From positions 83,139,163 through 83,203,162 of the forward strand of contig NC_057826.1 in the NCBI RefSeq assembly GCF_910594005.1: 64,000 nucleotides of DNA, given 5' to 3'. The notes under the pieces were generated by a model, which searched no databases, had not been told where the DNA came from, and saw only the letters and a program-made list of their open reading frames with translations. The position numbers were made by a program, and so were the translations under genes. Shown here in pieces: positions 45,061 to 55,413 of this stretch. This stretch comes from Cervus elaphus. Its lineage: Eukaryota > Chordata > Mammalia > Artiodactyla > Cervidae. Each line of letters opens with the position of its first letter. Position 1 is the stretch's first letter.

Positions 45061-45449
45061 TCTACCAACAGCACTAGGGCTCTGAATAGGAGAATGTACC
45101 CTCTTCTAGGGTGCACAGATTCATCTGTTTATGTTCAGGCTTGGTGGCCCTGACTCATCATTATTTTCAGTATCATTCTTCTTGTGAACAGGTAAGCAGC
45201 AAGAAAAGATGAAACAGCGCCAAAGCCCAAGTCAGGCTGTGGTTGGCACAGTCAGGAGGCTGGCTGAAAGAAGCAGTAGGGTGCGCGGCGGAAGTCAGGT
45301 GCAGGGAACAGAAGCCACTCGAGATGTGTGACAGACAGCATCCAGTGGAAGGAACTAGCGTCTGAGACACCGCTGAAGGGCTCAAGCAGAGGACTGGGAC
45401 TGGACCTCTGGGCAGCATACCTCCAGCCCCACAGAACTTGTCTGCCAGG
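45061..45449. other. Unique intergenic sequence
   Basis: No gene recognised. The 102-residue minus-strand frame at 45173-45481 has no recognised domain. Confidence 0.35.
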
Positions 45450-46725
45450 TGGCTGTCTCTTTCAACTATCGTAAAAACCACCTAAGACTTACCATCTTAA
45501 CCATTTTTAAGTGTGCAGCTTGATAGTGTTAACTAAATGCACATGGTTGTGCAACAGATCTCTAGAATTTTTTTCGTCTTGCAAAACTGAAACTCAGTAC
45601 CCACTTCCCCTCCCCCCACCTCCTGGCAACCACCATTCTACTTTCTGTTTCTATGAAATTGACTAGTTTACATACATCCGTTTAGTGGGAACATGCAATA
45701 CTTGTCTTTACGTGACTGGCTTACTCTGCTTAGTGTTAATGTCAAGTTTTATCCACATTGTCGCACATGACAGGATTCCTTCTTTCTTCTAAGTGAGTAA
45801 TATTCCATTGTGCATATATATCACATTGTGTTTATCCAGTCATCCGTAGACACTTGGGTTGCTTCCACCTCTTGGCTATTGTGAATAATGCTGCAATAAA
45901 CATAGGTGTGCAAATATCTTTTCAAGATCCTGCTTTCAATGGTTTTTAGATATATAACCAGAAGTGGAATTGCTGGATCCTATGGCAATTCTATTTTTAA
46001 TTAAAAAAAATTTTTTTTTAATATTTAGGTTTTTTTCCATTTATTTTTATTAGTTGGAGGCTAATTACAATATTGTAGTGGTTTTTGCCATACATTGACA
46101 TGAATCAGCCATGGATTTACATGTGTTCCCCATCCTGAACCCCCCTCCCTATTTTTAATTTTTTGAAGAGCCTCCACACTATTTCCAATAGTGGCTATAC
46201 CACTTAACACTCCCAACAGTGTACAAGTGTTCAACTTTTACCACATCATCACAACACTTGTTTTTTGGTTTTTTTTTAATACAATGGTCATCCTAATGAG
46301 GTTGAGGTGATATATCGTTGTGGTTTTGGTTTGCATTTCTCTAATGACTAATGATGTTGAATATCTTTTCCTGTGCTTGTTGGCCTTTTGTATATCTTTG
46401 GAGAAATGCCTATTAAGTTCTTTGCCCATTTTTAAATCCAGTTATTTATTTTGTTGTTGTTTAGTTGTGCAAGTTCCTGGATAATCTTGATATTATCCCC
46501 TCATAAGATATATGGTTTGCAGATATTTTCTGCCACTCCATAAGCAGCCTTTTCACTATGTTGGCTGTTTCCTTTGACACACAGAAGTTTTAAGTTTGAT
46601 ATAGTCCCATTTGTCTATTTTTGTGTTTATTGCCTGTTCTTTTGGTGTCATATCCAATAAATCATTGCTAAATCCAATGTTATGAAGGTTTTCCCCCCAT
46701 GTTTTCCTCTAGGAGTCTTGTGGGG
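45450..46725 (-). repeat. Old L1 LINE split by a younger L1
   Basis: Reverse-strand L1: CACCTAAGACTTACCATCTT, TAAGTGAGTAATATTCCATT, GCTATTGTGAATAATGCTGC, then after the insert CACTATTTCCAATAGTGGC and CATTGCTAAATCCAATGTTA. Interrupted at 46003-46148. Confidence 0.9.
45991..46160 (-). mobile_element. 5'-truncated bovid L1 nested in old L1, with 12-bp target-site duplication
   Basis: Insert 46003-46148: A/T tail, GAGGCTAATTACAATATTGT, TTTTTGCCATACATTGACAT, CATCCTGAACCCCCCTCC. CTATTTTTAATT is repeated exactly at 45991-46002 and 46149-46160. Confidence 0.93.
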
Positions 46726-48015
46726 AGGGCTGCTTGGCACAGTCAGGAGGATGGGGAAATAGACAGAGACCTCTAGTATCTTTGGCTTGGTAAATACCTG
46801 TTGTTACCAAGAGTCAGAGCTCAGAAATCTGTACCGCCACCCCTACCCCACCAACTTACTCTTGACATTTATGAAGCTAGTGATTAGACACTGGAACATG
46901 GGTGCAGAAAAAGCCACCATCTCCACAAATACATCCCCAGTCAGAGATGATTGGGGTAGCCAGCGATGGTCTCTGCCCTACTGCTGCTTTCCAGTCTTGC
47001 TCAAGAGCAACGAATTGTGGAAATGTATTTTTGTTCCCAGCCCTTGCAGTGAAGGAGTCTAGAAGTGTGATGTTTAGCTGTCAGTCTCTGCAGCATAGAA
47101 AGGTGGCCAGTAAGGAAGTTGGAATGAATGATGAGCACTGGGTGGGGGGCACCAAGGTAATACAGTAGATGATATATTAGAAAGTTCCAGGCCCCAGCTT
47201 AGCCAGCAGTGGAGCATTAGTTCACTGTGACTTGTGTCTTGCCTGCAAGACCATATATATGACAGTATTGTAAGCTGAAAACACAGCTTTGGTTTTGTTT
47301 GTACCTTGCCTCTTCCTACAGATGTTTTGCAGGGAGTCAGGAGTCAAACAATATTGGTCCCCCAGACTTTCAAAATGAGTTTTTTTTACAATTCTACTCC
47401 AACCTCAAAATCTGAAATGGTCTATCTGCCTTGTTTCCATCTTTCTTACCTCAGGAGCCCCCCTCTCTTTTCTCCTGCCCCCATCTCTCCATGTTTCCAG
47501 AATTCTGGGTCTACCAGCAGTCTGGACCTTCAGAGTCTCCAGCACTTTTTCCTCTATACCCTTAGTTTTGCCCTGGTCCACCCTTCTTAAGTTGCTCCAG
47601 GCTCCCTCCTGCAGGACCTTCATTCCAGGAAGGGAACCTCCAAAGAAGCCAAAGAATACGTACATACATCATTACTGGCCCACCCCTCCCTCGCTGAACT
47701 CCACACAATCTCGTCTTATTTAGCCTTCCACTTGGATTTCTTTCAGAGCTGAGCCAACATCTACTTTCCTGACTACTTCCCAGTGTAACACAGTTGGCCA
47801 GAGGGGCCAGGCTTAATGTCCCCACTTGGAGGAGCTACCAGGAAATCCAGGACCTTGTTGAGAGCCAGCCCTTCATAGAGAGACTTTATTAGAACTACTA
47901 CATGATTACTAATTTGTAGGGCAACCTTTAAAATGGCTTAAACTCTACACAAGGGAGGATGCCAGAGCCAGTTGGTTCTAATTACTTTCTGGTAAAGAGA
48001 GCACTAGGAATAGAG
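46726..48015. other. Unique intergenic sequence
   Basis: No gene or repeat recognised with confidence. Bases 47470-47600 have an L2-like pyrimidine-rich flavour. Confidence 0.35.
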
Positions 48016-48019
48016 AAAA

Positions 48020-48160
48020 GAGTCGGAAAGGAGTCTAAAGACCTTGATTCAGTGTTTGAAGATAGAGGGTCTGAGTTCAGCAACTGCTTCTTCATGTCCT
48101 ACACACGTGATACCTTTGTGTATCTCAGTTTGCTCACCTGCCAAAGAGGAGCAGAGAGTG
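48020..48160 (+). repeat. MIR SINE fragment
   Basis: AAAGACCTTGATTCAGTGTT, GTATCTCAGTTTGCTCACCT and GCCAAAGAGGAGC in forward MIR order. Confidence 0.55.
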
Positions 48161-48196
48161 CTCCCTTGCTTGTTAAAGTTAGGCGAGACAGGTTTG

Positions 48197-48413
48197 CAGG
48201 GCTCCTCGACCTCAGTGTGATAGGCTTCTGGGACCCGGTCATTCTTGGCTGTTGGGGGCTGTTCTGTGCACCACAGGATGTTTAGAGTCATCCTTGGCCT
48301 GTACTCAGTAGATGTCAGTAGCATGACTACCCTCAATTTTGATGACCAAAAGTGTCCCCAGATATTGCCAACATCCTCTTAGGAGCAAAATCCCTCCTGG
48401 TTGAGGACCACTG
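48197..48413. mobile_element. MER20-type hAT DNA transposon
   Basis: Ends CAGGGCTCCTCGACCTCAG and GGTTGAGGACCACTG. Body TTGGGGGCTGTTCTGTGCAC, ACAGGATGTTTAGAGTCATC and CCCCAGATATTGCCAACATC match MER20. Confidence 0.82.
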
Positions 48414-48674
48414 GTATACATGAATACACTGAATAAGCAAACTCTTCACTGTTATGGCCTGTATGTGACAAGCACACTTTTATCAATTCATTTACTAAAA
48501 GGATAGAAAGTTGAGACCAGATTTGGAAGTGAACATCAAAGCTCTGAAGCAAATACAGACCGTCTCCTCTCTCCTTCTTACATCTGCACCCACCATCAAA
48601 GACCAGGTGGCGACAGTCCCCCTCCCTCAATCATTCAGCCCGACCCAGAGCACTCCCCACTGCTGGCTCTGCTG

Positions 48675-48870
48675 GCCTGTATAATTCTTGCGGCATGAGC
48701 CTCACCCTTGTGAAGTTGGATGCATTAATACCAGCAAAATATTTCTTAATCTCCTAAGCCTCCACTTTGAATCCTTAAAAAGGAAAGAAAGAAATGGCAC
48801 AAATCTCTTAATTAGGACGCCCAATCACTTCAATAAATATTTACCCAGTTCCGGCATGAGGCACAGAAAC
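48675..48870. promoter_or_regulatory. Candidate conserved non-coding element
   Basis: Repeat-free AT-rich block 8 kb upstream of the TLE3 start codon: GCATTAATACCAGCAAAATA, AAATCTCTTAATTAGGACGC, CAATCACTTCAATAAATATT and TATAATTCTTGCGGCATG. Homeodomain-like cores are frequent. Enhancer role inferred. Confidence 0.38.
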
Positions 48871-49434
48871 CCTGCCCCCTTAGTCAATGGAGGTCAGCGA
48901 AGTGCGCCTTGGGAACAGCGGGATGCAGTGGAACTCGGCTTTGGATGGAATGCTGGGAGAATGTTTCCAGTCTTACACTTCTCCTAAAGACAGATGAACA
49001 AACACATTCCATGCCTCCTCTGTACAGAGTCCCAGGTGGACACCAGGGGCTCATTAAATTATTGCCTGGCTTCCTTAGATTTCTGGAGAGACATGGTGGC
49101 CTCCTCTGCCAGTTGCACCATCAAACAAAGCAAACCATCCCCAGCATTCTCTAGGATGTCTTGGCTGACCACCTTTGTCCCTGTCTGGAACTCTTCCCCT
49201 TCCTCTGCACTTAGCCACACTAAGCACCACCCTCTACAGGCAGCTTCCCCGATTTCACCTCTGTCCATCCCTTCTACCCAATACTGCTCCCCTGCATAGA
49301 CCCTATTTAGTTCTTAGGGCCTACGTACAGCCTGGAATTAGAGGCTGTCTGTGCTTGTGTATGTTTCAAAGGTTTCCCTTAGATTTTGGTACCTCCAAAA
49401 AGGTCTTAGAGTAGACTTTCTGTAAACTCCTGCC
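48871..49434. other. Unique intergenic sequence
   Basis: No gene recognised. Bases 49165-49330 are L2-like (CTGTCTGGAACTCTTCCCCT) but too diverged for a call. Confidence 0.35.
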
Positions 49435-49505
49435 AGGTAGGCAATTAAGGGTCCCTATTCCCATTCTATAGATCTGGAAACTGAGACCATAAGAGTTTCT
49501 GGGTC
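49435..49505 (-). repeat. MIR-like fragment
   Basis: CCATTCTATAGATCTGGAAA then CTGAGACCATAAGAG recalls the reverse MIR core. Confidence 0.5.
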
Positions 49506-49774
49506 TTCCCCAGGATCTGGCAGCTCCTCAGGCCTCTTGATTTAGGCTGGGGCTGCCATGCAGTACTGAGTGGATTCCTCTCTTCTGCCCTTAGGAGACT
49601 TTAGAGACATTTCACTGGAGCCTGAAATACAAGTGGGGACGATGGCAGGGGTCTTAGGGAAGGGAGCTAAAGGACTTTGTCAGGTGGCAAAACATGGAAA
49701 GGATTCAAGGAAGCAGAAAGCACCTAGGCACAGGCTACGGGGGACGGGTCCCTGTTAGCAGCATTTGCTCATCC

Positions 49775-49990
49775 TGGTCCCCTTTACCCACTGGAACTTC
49801 TGTCCATCCTTCTGGGCTAAGCTCAAGCTCCACCCTCCCAGGCAGCCCTCCCAGGAGCCCCTTTCACAACTCCTGTTCTCCCGCAGAGCCAGACTACTTT
49901 ATCCTAATATACTTCATCGTTGTGGCTTGTCTTCTCAGAAATGCTGTGGACTCCACTGCTGTTTATCGAATTTCTCTGTCTCCAGAATTC
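49775..49990. repeat. L2-like fragment
   Basis: CCAGGCAGCCCTCCCAGGAG, CCCCTTTCACAACTCCTG and ATGCTGTGGACTCCACTGCT have the order and tone of an L2 3' region. Diverged. Confidence 0.4.
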
Positions 49991-50345
49991 CCCACCCACC
50001 AACCCTCCAAAGCTTAGCTTTGAATTGCCCCTTCCCTTTGGCCCTCCCCCTCCCACACATATCGCAAGGGTCCTTGGGCAGTAGGGATATCCAAGGCCAT
50101 CATAGGACCATGATAAGTAATGGGAATTCCAGAGAGAGAGGGGAAGGCCTGATGACCTTGGTGGGGGGTAAGGCATGGGGCCGGGGCAAGGTGGGGGGCG
50201 GGTGAGCTTCAGTGAGTTCAGTGTTTCCACCTGGGCTTGACTACTGCCTGAATCATTCCCAGCAAGGGTTGGGACACTAGACCTCCCTCACCTCTGTAGG
50301 CACTCAGGAAATGTGTGAGGAGTTGAATAACTCGATGGTTCTGCA
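49991..50345. other. Unique intergenic sequence
   Basis: No gene or repeat recognised. Short G-rich run near 50186-50200. Confidence 0.35.
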
Positions 50346-50349
50346 TCAT

Positions 50350-50555
50350 CATCATGGCCAACATGGCTATTATTGATCACTTAATGAGCCAGGCTCTGTA
50401 CTAAGTACATCGCATGCATTATCTCCATCCATCCTCGGAAGAGCTCTCTGAGGTGGACAGGACTGTTATCTCCACTTTACAGATGAGGAAATGGAGGCTT
50501 AGCAAGGTTAAATACATCCCTCCAGGTCACACAGCTGGGACCAGCCAGAGAGTTG
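50350..50555 (-). repeat. MIR SINE
   Basis: GAGCCAGGCTCTGTACTAAG, CCACTTTACAGATGAGGAAA and GGTCACACAGCTGGGACCAG: reverse MIR, well preserved. Confidence 0.85.
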
Positions 50556-50744
50556 GAAGAGGGGATAAGGAGACCCTGGGAAGTCCCCCGACCTCCTAGA
50601 GCTAGTTCCCTTCCCTGAAATAAGGTGGTTGCAGAATGAGCTCTATAGGGGCTCTGTCCGGGACTTCCTCGGGGTCTTCCTGTTTCCTGTGGTCTGACCT
50701 GTGGCCCTGATCTGCATTCCCAGGAAAGTCAAGCTTGCGGAGAC

Positions 50745-50998
50745 AGTGGAGTGTGAGGGTGAAGACTCTGGAGCCAGACTGCCTGGGTTCAAGTCCATCA
50801 GCCACTGAAGTGACTTTGGGCAAGTCATTGTACATGGCATGTCAATTGCCCCCCACCCCCCTGTATAACAGGGGTGATACTGATAGTACCCACTTCATTC
50901 ACTGTGAGAGGATTAAGTGTGTTAATATTTGTCAAGTGCTTAGAACACTGTCTGGGACAGAGTTAAGCACTATGTAAGAGTTTGTTAGATAAATAAAA
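50745..50998 (+). repeat. MIR SINE, near full length
   Basis: ACTCTGGAGCCAGACTGCCT, GGGTTCAAGTCCATCAGCC, TTTGGGCAAGTCATTG and AGTGCTTAGAACACTGTCTG, in full forward order. Confidence 0.88.
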
Positions 50999-51267
50999 AT
51001 TCCTTTTCCTTTTCCTTTGTGGGGAGGTGCTCACTTATGGAGGAAGGCTGGGGATGACTGGTGGATGGGGGTGGTGAAGGTGAGGGGACAGAACTGCCCT
51101 AGCAATGGAGTCAAGGGCCAACCATCAGAGGAGGCTTACAGAATCAGCCAAATGGGAGAGGACAGAGAAAGATTTCTCTTCCCTTTGTGCAGTCCCAATG
51201 ACAGACCATGAGAAAATCAAAGCCAGTGGAGGCTGTGGGGGAACAGGGAGTGATCTGAAACCCACCC

Positions 51268-51483
51268 AAGGTACTGAAAGTAAAAGTGTAGGCTCAGTGG
51301 TGTCTGACTCTTTGCAACCCCACAGACTGTAGCCCTCCAGGCTCCTCTATCTATGATTTCCCAGCAAGAATACTGGAGTGGGTTACCATTTCCTTCTCCA
51401 GGGGATCTTCCTGACTCAGGGATGGATCCCTAGTCTCCTGCATTGCAGGCAGATTCTTTACCATCTAAGCTGTAAGGTACTGA
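51268..51483 (-). repeat. Bov-tA SINE with exact 10-bp target-site duplication
   Basis: Element 51278-51473 reads in reverse from GTCTGACTCTTTGCAACCC to GGCAGATTCTTTACCATC. AAGGTACTGA is repeated exactly at 51268-51277 and 51474-51483. This is the last ruminant-type insertion I find before the end of the window. Confidence 0.95.
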
Positions 51484-51730
51484 GCTCTTCCTCAAATTGG
51501 AGGCCACAGCCCTGTGACTGATCTGAGTCAAGTCCTTTGATTCCTGGGAAAAGGAGAAACCATTTATTAACACTCTATCTAAAATGCTTGGCAGTTAATT
51601 TTTAAAAGCCAGAAAAGCAGCTCTTGGAGCTGGTGAACAACTGCCCACCAACCACCTCTCACCCCCCCAGAAAAGGGCTGGGGAACCTCCGCTCTGCAAA
51701 TCCAGGCCGGGCTTTCTGTCTCACCGGGTG

Positions 51731-51749
51731 ACTTTGTGTGTGTGTGTGA

Positions 51750-51783
<34 letters not shown>

Positions 51784-51786
51784 GCC
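51731..51786. repeat. (TG)n microsatellite
   Basis: About 55 bases of TG repeats interrupted by GAG and ATA. Confidence 0.95.
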
Positions 51787-51819
51787 AGGAATTCCTCTCC
51801 CACGTGGGGTGGACTCAGA

Positions 51820-52020
51820 GGTACTCAATTAAGCAGCCAATGAAAAGTCAGCTCTCCGGTAGCAAATGACCCTGACACTTCTTGTAACATAAACAGTTGA
51901 AACGTTTCCAATTAGAACTGGAGACAGAGACGTTTGAACTCTCTCTCTCCACTCCCCTCCTTCTTGAAAAATAATTGTCAAGCGCTTTGGGCGGGGTGTC
52001 GTATACATGTTTTTTCTTTT
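51820..52020. promoter_or_regulatory. Candidate conserved non-coding element
   Basis: Repeat-free block: GTACTCAATTAAGCAGCCAA, CAGTTGAAACGTTTCCAATT, GAAAAATAATTGTCAAGCGC. It contains an AACGTT palindrome and homeodomain-like ATTAA/ATTAG cores. It lies about 4.6 kb upstream of the start codon. Function inferred. Confidence 0.38.
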
Positions 52021-52260
52021 CTACCTCCAGCATAAAAAATTATTTTTCTCCGTGTTTTTCCTAATTTGTGGGGTGGCAAGGTGGGGGGTAAAGAGGTGGC
52101 GAGCTGAAAGGGGAGCTGGGCTAGTTGCTTTTACCTCGCAGCTCCTCTACATGCTGGAGGCCAGAAACCCAGCAGACTTGGGAATGATGCTCTGTGAGGA
52201 GCCAGTGGAAGCCCTGAGCTGGGGAGCTGGGCCTGTGACCTCACTGCCAGACCCTCTGTG

Positions 52261-52293
52261 TGAATAAATGAATGAATATGAATGAGTGAATGC
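52261..52293. repeat. (GAAT)n-like low-complexity run
   Basis: TGAATAAATGAATGAATATG and continuation are a degenerate four-base repeat. Confidence 0.75.
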
Positions 52294-52354
52294 CTTTCCT
52301 TTAGCACATATCCCCCGGGGATAGCTCCTGCTATCAAAGAGGACTCTGAAGTTG

Positions 52355-52465
52355 GCTGTTGAACCGGTTGCCCTGGACTCGAATCCTGACACCTATGCCC
52401 AGCTTGGGGCAAATTACTGGACTTTCTAGGTCTTCTCTTTTACTCTATAAAACAGGGCTACCAGT
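52355..52465 (+). repeat. MIR SINE fragment
   Basis: CTGGACTCGAATCCTGACAC, TTGGGGCAAATTACTGGACT and CTATAAAACAGGGCTACCAG in forward MIR order. Confidence 0.65.
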
Positions 52466-53425
52466 CACGCCGCTTCCTTCGGGATTGCCTGGGTAGCAGT
52501 GTCCTGCCTTGTACATAGAAAGGGTTTTGGCGCCACTATCATTTCAAACTAGGTGGTGGGGTCCTACAGTGGAATCCTGCCGAGAAGGCGGCTCTCTTCA
52601 AAACCAGGTCGATCACACAAGGGCTCCAAGGTTCCAGGGCTGGCACTGAGGCTCACAGGTGAACTCGACCTGAGTCTACCCGGCAGGAGGGCACTGGCTC
52701 AACGACTAGGAGAGTGGTCGCCCAGGCAGAAGCCACAGCAAACTCCAGACCTCTCTTCTGGCCCCGATCCGCGTGGACCCGACCTGGGGGCCAGGTTTGT
52801 CGGCCAACTGCGGGAGGACGCCATCGAGGCCAGTCTTAAGTGAGAACGGAGAGAGGGAAGGCCGGACCAGGCGCCGCATCCTGGGCATCTTGAAGGCACT
52901 GTGTTTAATAAATCCGGGCGAGACGCACAGCCACTCTCTCCCCCCAGCCTCCACTCCCTCTCAGCTCCCAAATCGAGACCTGCTGCGGGACCCCAAGTTT
53001 ATGGGGTTTTAAAAACCCCCTCCACTTTGATTAGCAGCTTCAAAGAGCTCCCTTTAAAGTTTGCCCCCTTCCTCGCCCCCACCTCCCCTTTTACGGGCCA
53101 CCCCTCCCCCATCACTCCTCCTAGACTTCTGGACGGCAACAGAACACTTAATGCAAGTTTGAAAGAGGTGGGGGGGGGGGTTCTCTTTAGGCTTCCTCCT
53201 GAACGTGGGCCGTAGAAATTGCCTGTTTAAGGCTTGCACAGAAGTCGGAGAACCGTGGAGTTTGGTTTTTTCCCATTTTTCTTTCTTTTTTCCCCCCTCT
53301 TCTTTTTTTCTTTTTTTGGTTTGTGTGTGTTTTTACCTTTTATTATTTAAATTGATACGTTTCATTACTAGGGAGAAAAATAAAATATTCCTTTGATACA
53401 CAAAATCAAATTGATATTTAGCCTC
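52466..53425. other. CpG-island shore, no gene recognised
   Basis: GC content rises, with CpG-containing unique sequence. An 11-G run lies at 53170-53180, followed by pyrimidine-rich and AT-rich DNA (53265-53400). No repeat family is seen. The frames at 52699-53012 on both strands overlap and are read as chance. Confidence 0.4.
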
Positions 53426-53429
53426 TGCT

Positions 53430-53545
53430 TACTTTTTTATGCATGGCTCCTTTATACCACATGGTAGTGACAGATTGTTTGAGCTGGAAGGAAAAGCCAT
53501 TCAAAGCTAATTAAGCAGCCATTCCAAGCACTATTTGCAAGCGGG
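53430..53545. promoter_or_regulatory. AT-rich candidate conserved element at the upstream edge of the CpG island
   Basis: TTTTTATGCATGGCTCCTTT, ATACCACATGGTAGTGACAG, TTTGAGCTGGAAGG and AAAGCTAATTAAGCAGCC are unique, low-GC sequence beside the island. ATACCACATGGTAG contains an imperfect palindrome. Likely a regulatory module, by inference. Confidence 0.4.
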
Positions 53546-53639
53546 AGGCTCAGAAGCCTCGGCATTTGTCAGCGCTCCCCCACCCCGCGTGGTTTTGACT
53601 GACAGCCTTGGTCGCCGACTGACAGGGCTCGGCAATTTA

Positions 53640-53785
53640 ACCAATCAGTAACTGAGACTCCCATTAACCGTCTCTGATTGGTCTTCTGAGCCTCGCTAGG
53701 GGGCGGGGTCTTCGGCCCCCACGTGGGGCAGGGGCGAGAAAGGGGCGGGGCGGGTGGGAAGCGGGTGCGCCCACCCGTGACGTAA
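53640..53785. promoter_or_regulatory. Upstream promoter-like cluster A (CCAAT pair, E-box palindrome, GC boxes, CRE)
   Basis: ACCAATCAG (53640-53648) and CTGATTGGT (53674-53682) form a perfect inverted repeat of CCAAT boxes. CCCCACGTGGGG (53717-53728) is a palindromic E-box. GGGGCGGGGCGG (53742-53753) is a tandem GC box and TGACGTAA (53778-53785) a CRE-like site. This mix is typical of a TATA-less housekeeping or bidirectional promoter. It could be a distal TLE3 promoter, the start of a divergent transcript, or an enhancer. No start site can be fixed from sequence. Confidence 0.55.
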
Positions 53786-54939
53786 GGGGGAGGGCAGAGA
53801 AGGAGGAGGGGGGAAGGAAGCTCCAAAGAGGAGCCATTTTGTGTCTAATGAATGCTGCGGCCAGATGCTCGCATCTGTCGAGCTGGGCTTCTCCCCACCC
53901 CCCTCTTCAGTGCGTGGCGCACACGATTTATGTTTTTATTTAGGAAAATAAATAAATGAAGAGAGGAGCGCGGTTCGGGACTGGCGGCCGGAGGGGACGC
54001 GGGGAGGCTCAACTCCGAGGCGGGCGCTCACGTGTAACTCCCAGCGCACCGGCCTCCGAGCGCCCGCTCGCTCTCAGCTCCTCATTAAAATGCAAAAGCG
54101 AACTCCAGCTCCTAATGAGGGGAAAATATAGATCCCGGGCCCGCCGCCGGCCCCCGGGTGCGTGCGGGTTCGCGGAGATGTTGGAGAGGAGGGTCCACCC
54201 GGGCCCCCCACCCGGCGGTGCCCCTGCGGCCCAGGGCGCGGGCCCCCCAGCCTCCCGACGCTCGAGGGCAGCGTTCCCCCGGCCCGTCTGCCCTGACGTA
54301 ACCCCTAGCGCAGTAGATGCAGGCTATGGGTTTGCGGGCAAACTGGGCCCCGGAGTCGAGTGGCCTGTGCGAGCGCGCTGGGAGTCCCGGAGGCGCGGAG
54401 GTGGGGGTGGGAGAGGAGCGAACGGGGGCGGGTGAGCGTCTGCGCCTCCCGGGGCGTCGAGGCTGGCGGCCGAGACGCCCACAGGCTCGTACACGCGCCC
54501 CTCTGCAGGCTTCCGCCGACGCCGTGACACTGCCGGGGGCAGGCTGAGAAAACCGGGTCGGAACTCGAAGCTCCCGGGCTGGTGGGGTAAGGCCGCCACC
54601 GCATTCCCGACTCCGCTTCCCTGGCCCCGGCGCTCATTGGGCAGCTGCGGCGAAGGCGTAGCGGTCTCCACCGGGAAGGAGCCCCCGAGTGGGGACAGCG
54701 CGGACTGTGCGGGGTGTCCGCGAGCAGACGGGCCCTTCTATCTGCGTAGCCCGCCAAGCAAGTTCCTCCGACTTGTCCTCGCGGGCAGCCGCCGCACATC
54801 AAAGACGCTGTTTATTTGGCTTTCCGTAAAGGACAAATGAACAAAGAAGAAAAGCTGGGGACCGCGGGGGGCGGGGGCGTGGGCAGGAGAAGGGGCAAAG
54901 AAAGGGACACTCTCAGTTCCGAGCAAAATTAAGGTGGGA

Positions 54940-55150
54940 GGCAACTTTGGGAGCCACCATTTTATCAGTCCTAAATCTTGTGAAGTGAAAACATTAAAGT
55001 GACAAAGTGATTCTGTTTGTTTTATAGTATCTAATTGGGCTGCTTTGCAGACCTAATGAGATTAGAGGGAGGAATCGTTCACCGCCACTGCAGAATAAAC
55101 TGATACATTGCTACCAGCCACAGGTTTTGAGGACTGTACAGCTTGTCTCT
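54940..55150. promoter_or_regulatory. AT-rich candidate conserved element inside the CpG island
   Basis: A low-CpG block within the island: CCATTTTATCAGTCCTAAAT, AAACATTAAAGTGACAAAGTG, ATAGTATCTAATTGGGCTGC, GCAGACCTAATGAGATTAG and CAGAATAAACTGATACATTG. AT-rich unique DNA inside a CpG island is usually kept by selection. No coding frame of length crosses it. Function inferred. Confidence 0.45.
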
Positions 55151-55259
55151 TTCTTTTGTTGTTATTCCTCTGTCTTCTCTCTTTCCCCCTCCCGCCAAAT
55201 GATTATTTGCTAGTATATCGTGGGAAAAAAAAAAAGAGAGGAGGGGGGGGGAAACCCAG

Positions 55260-55300
55260 CAGCCCTGGACTATAATATATATCTATTTATTGTATGTCTT
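55260..55300. promoter_or_regulatory. TATA-like AT-rich stretch upstream of cluster B
   Basis: GGACTATAATATATATCTAT resembles a TATA element, but it lies about 250 bases before the best initiator and may not act as a core promoter. Confidence 0.25.
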
Positions 55301-55413
55301 TCGGTTAATTCCTGATCTGAGGAGCGCTGTTTTTCACTCCCATGCGAAAGTCACCAGCGGGTAGGGCCTGATTGCTACTTTTCATGCATAGTTTTAGACA
55401 CAAGAGGGCATTG

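Noticed and set aside
53956..54435. 159-residue plus-strand frame in the CpG island
   Set aside because: Arginine, glycine and proline dominate. No start-site or splice support and no link to exon 1 of TLE3.
55260..55300. TATA box of TLE3
   Set aside because: The TATA-like run lies about 250 bases from the best initiator and inside a CpG-island promoter, where TATA boxes are uncommon. It is kept only as a weak feature.
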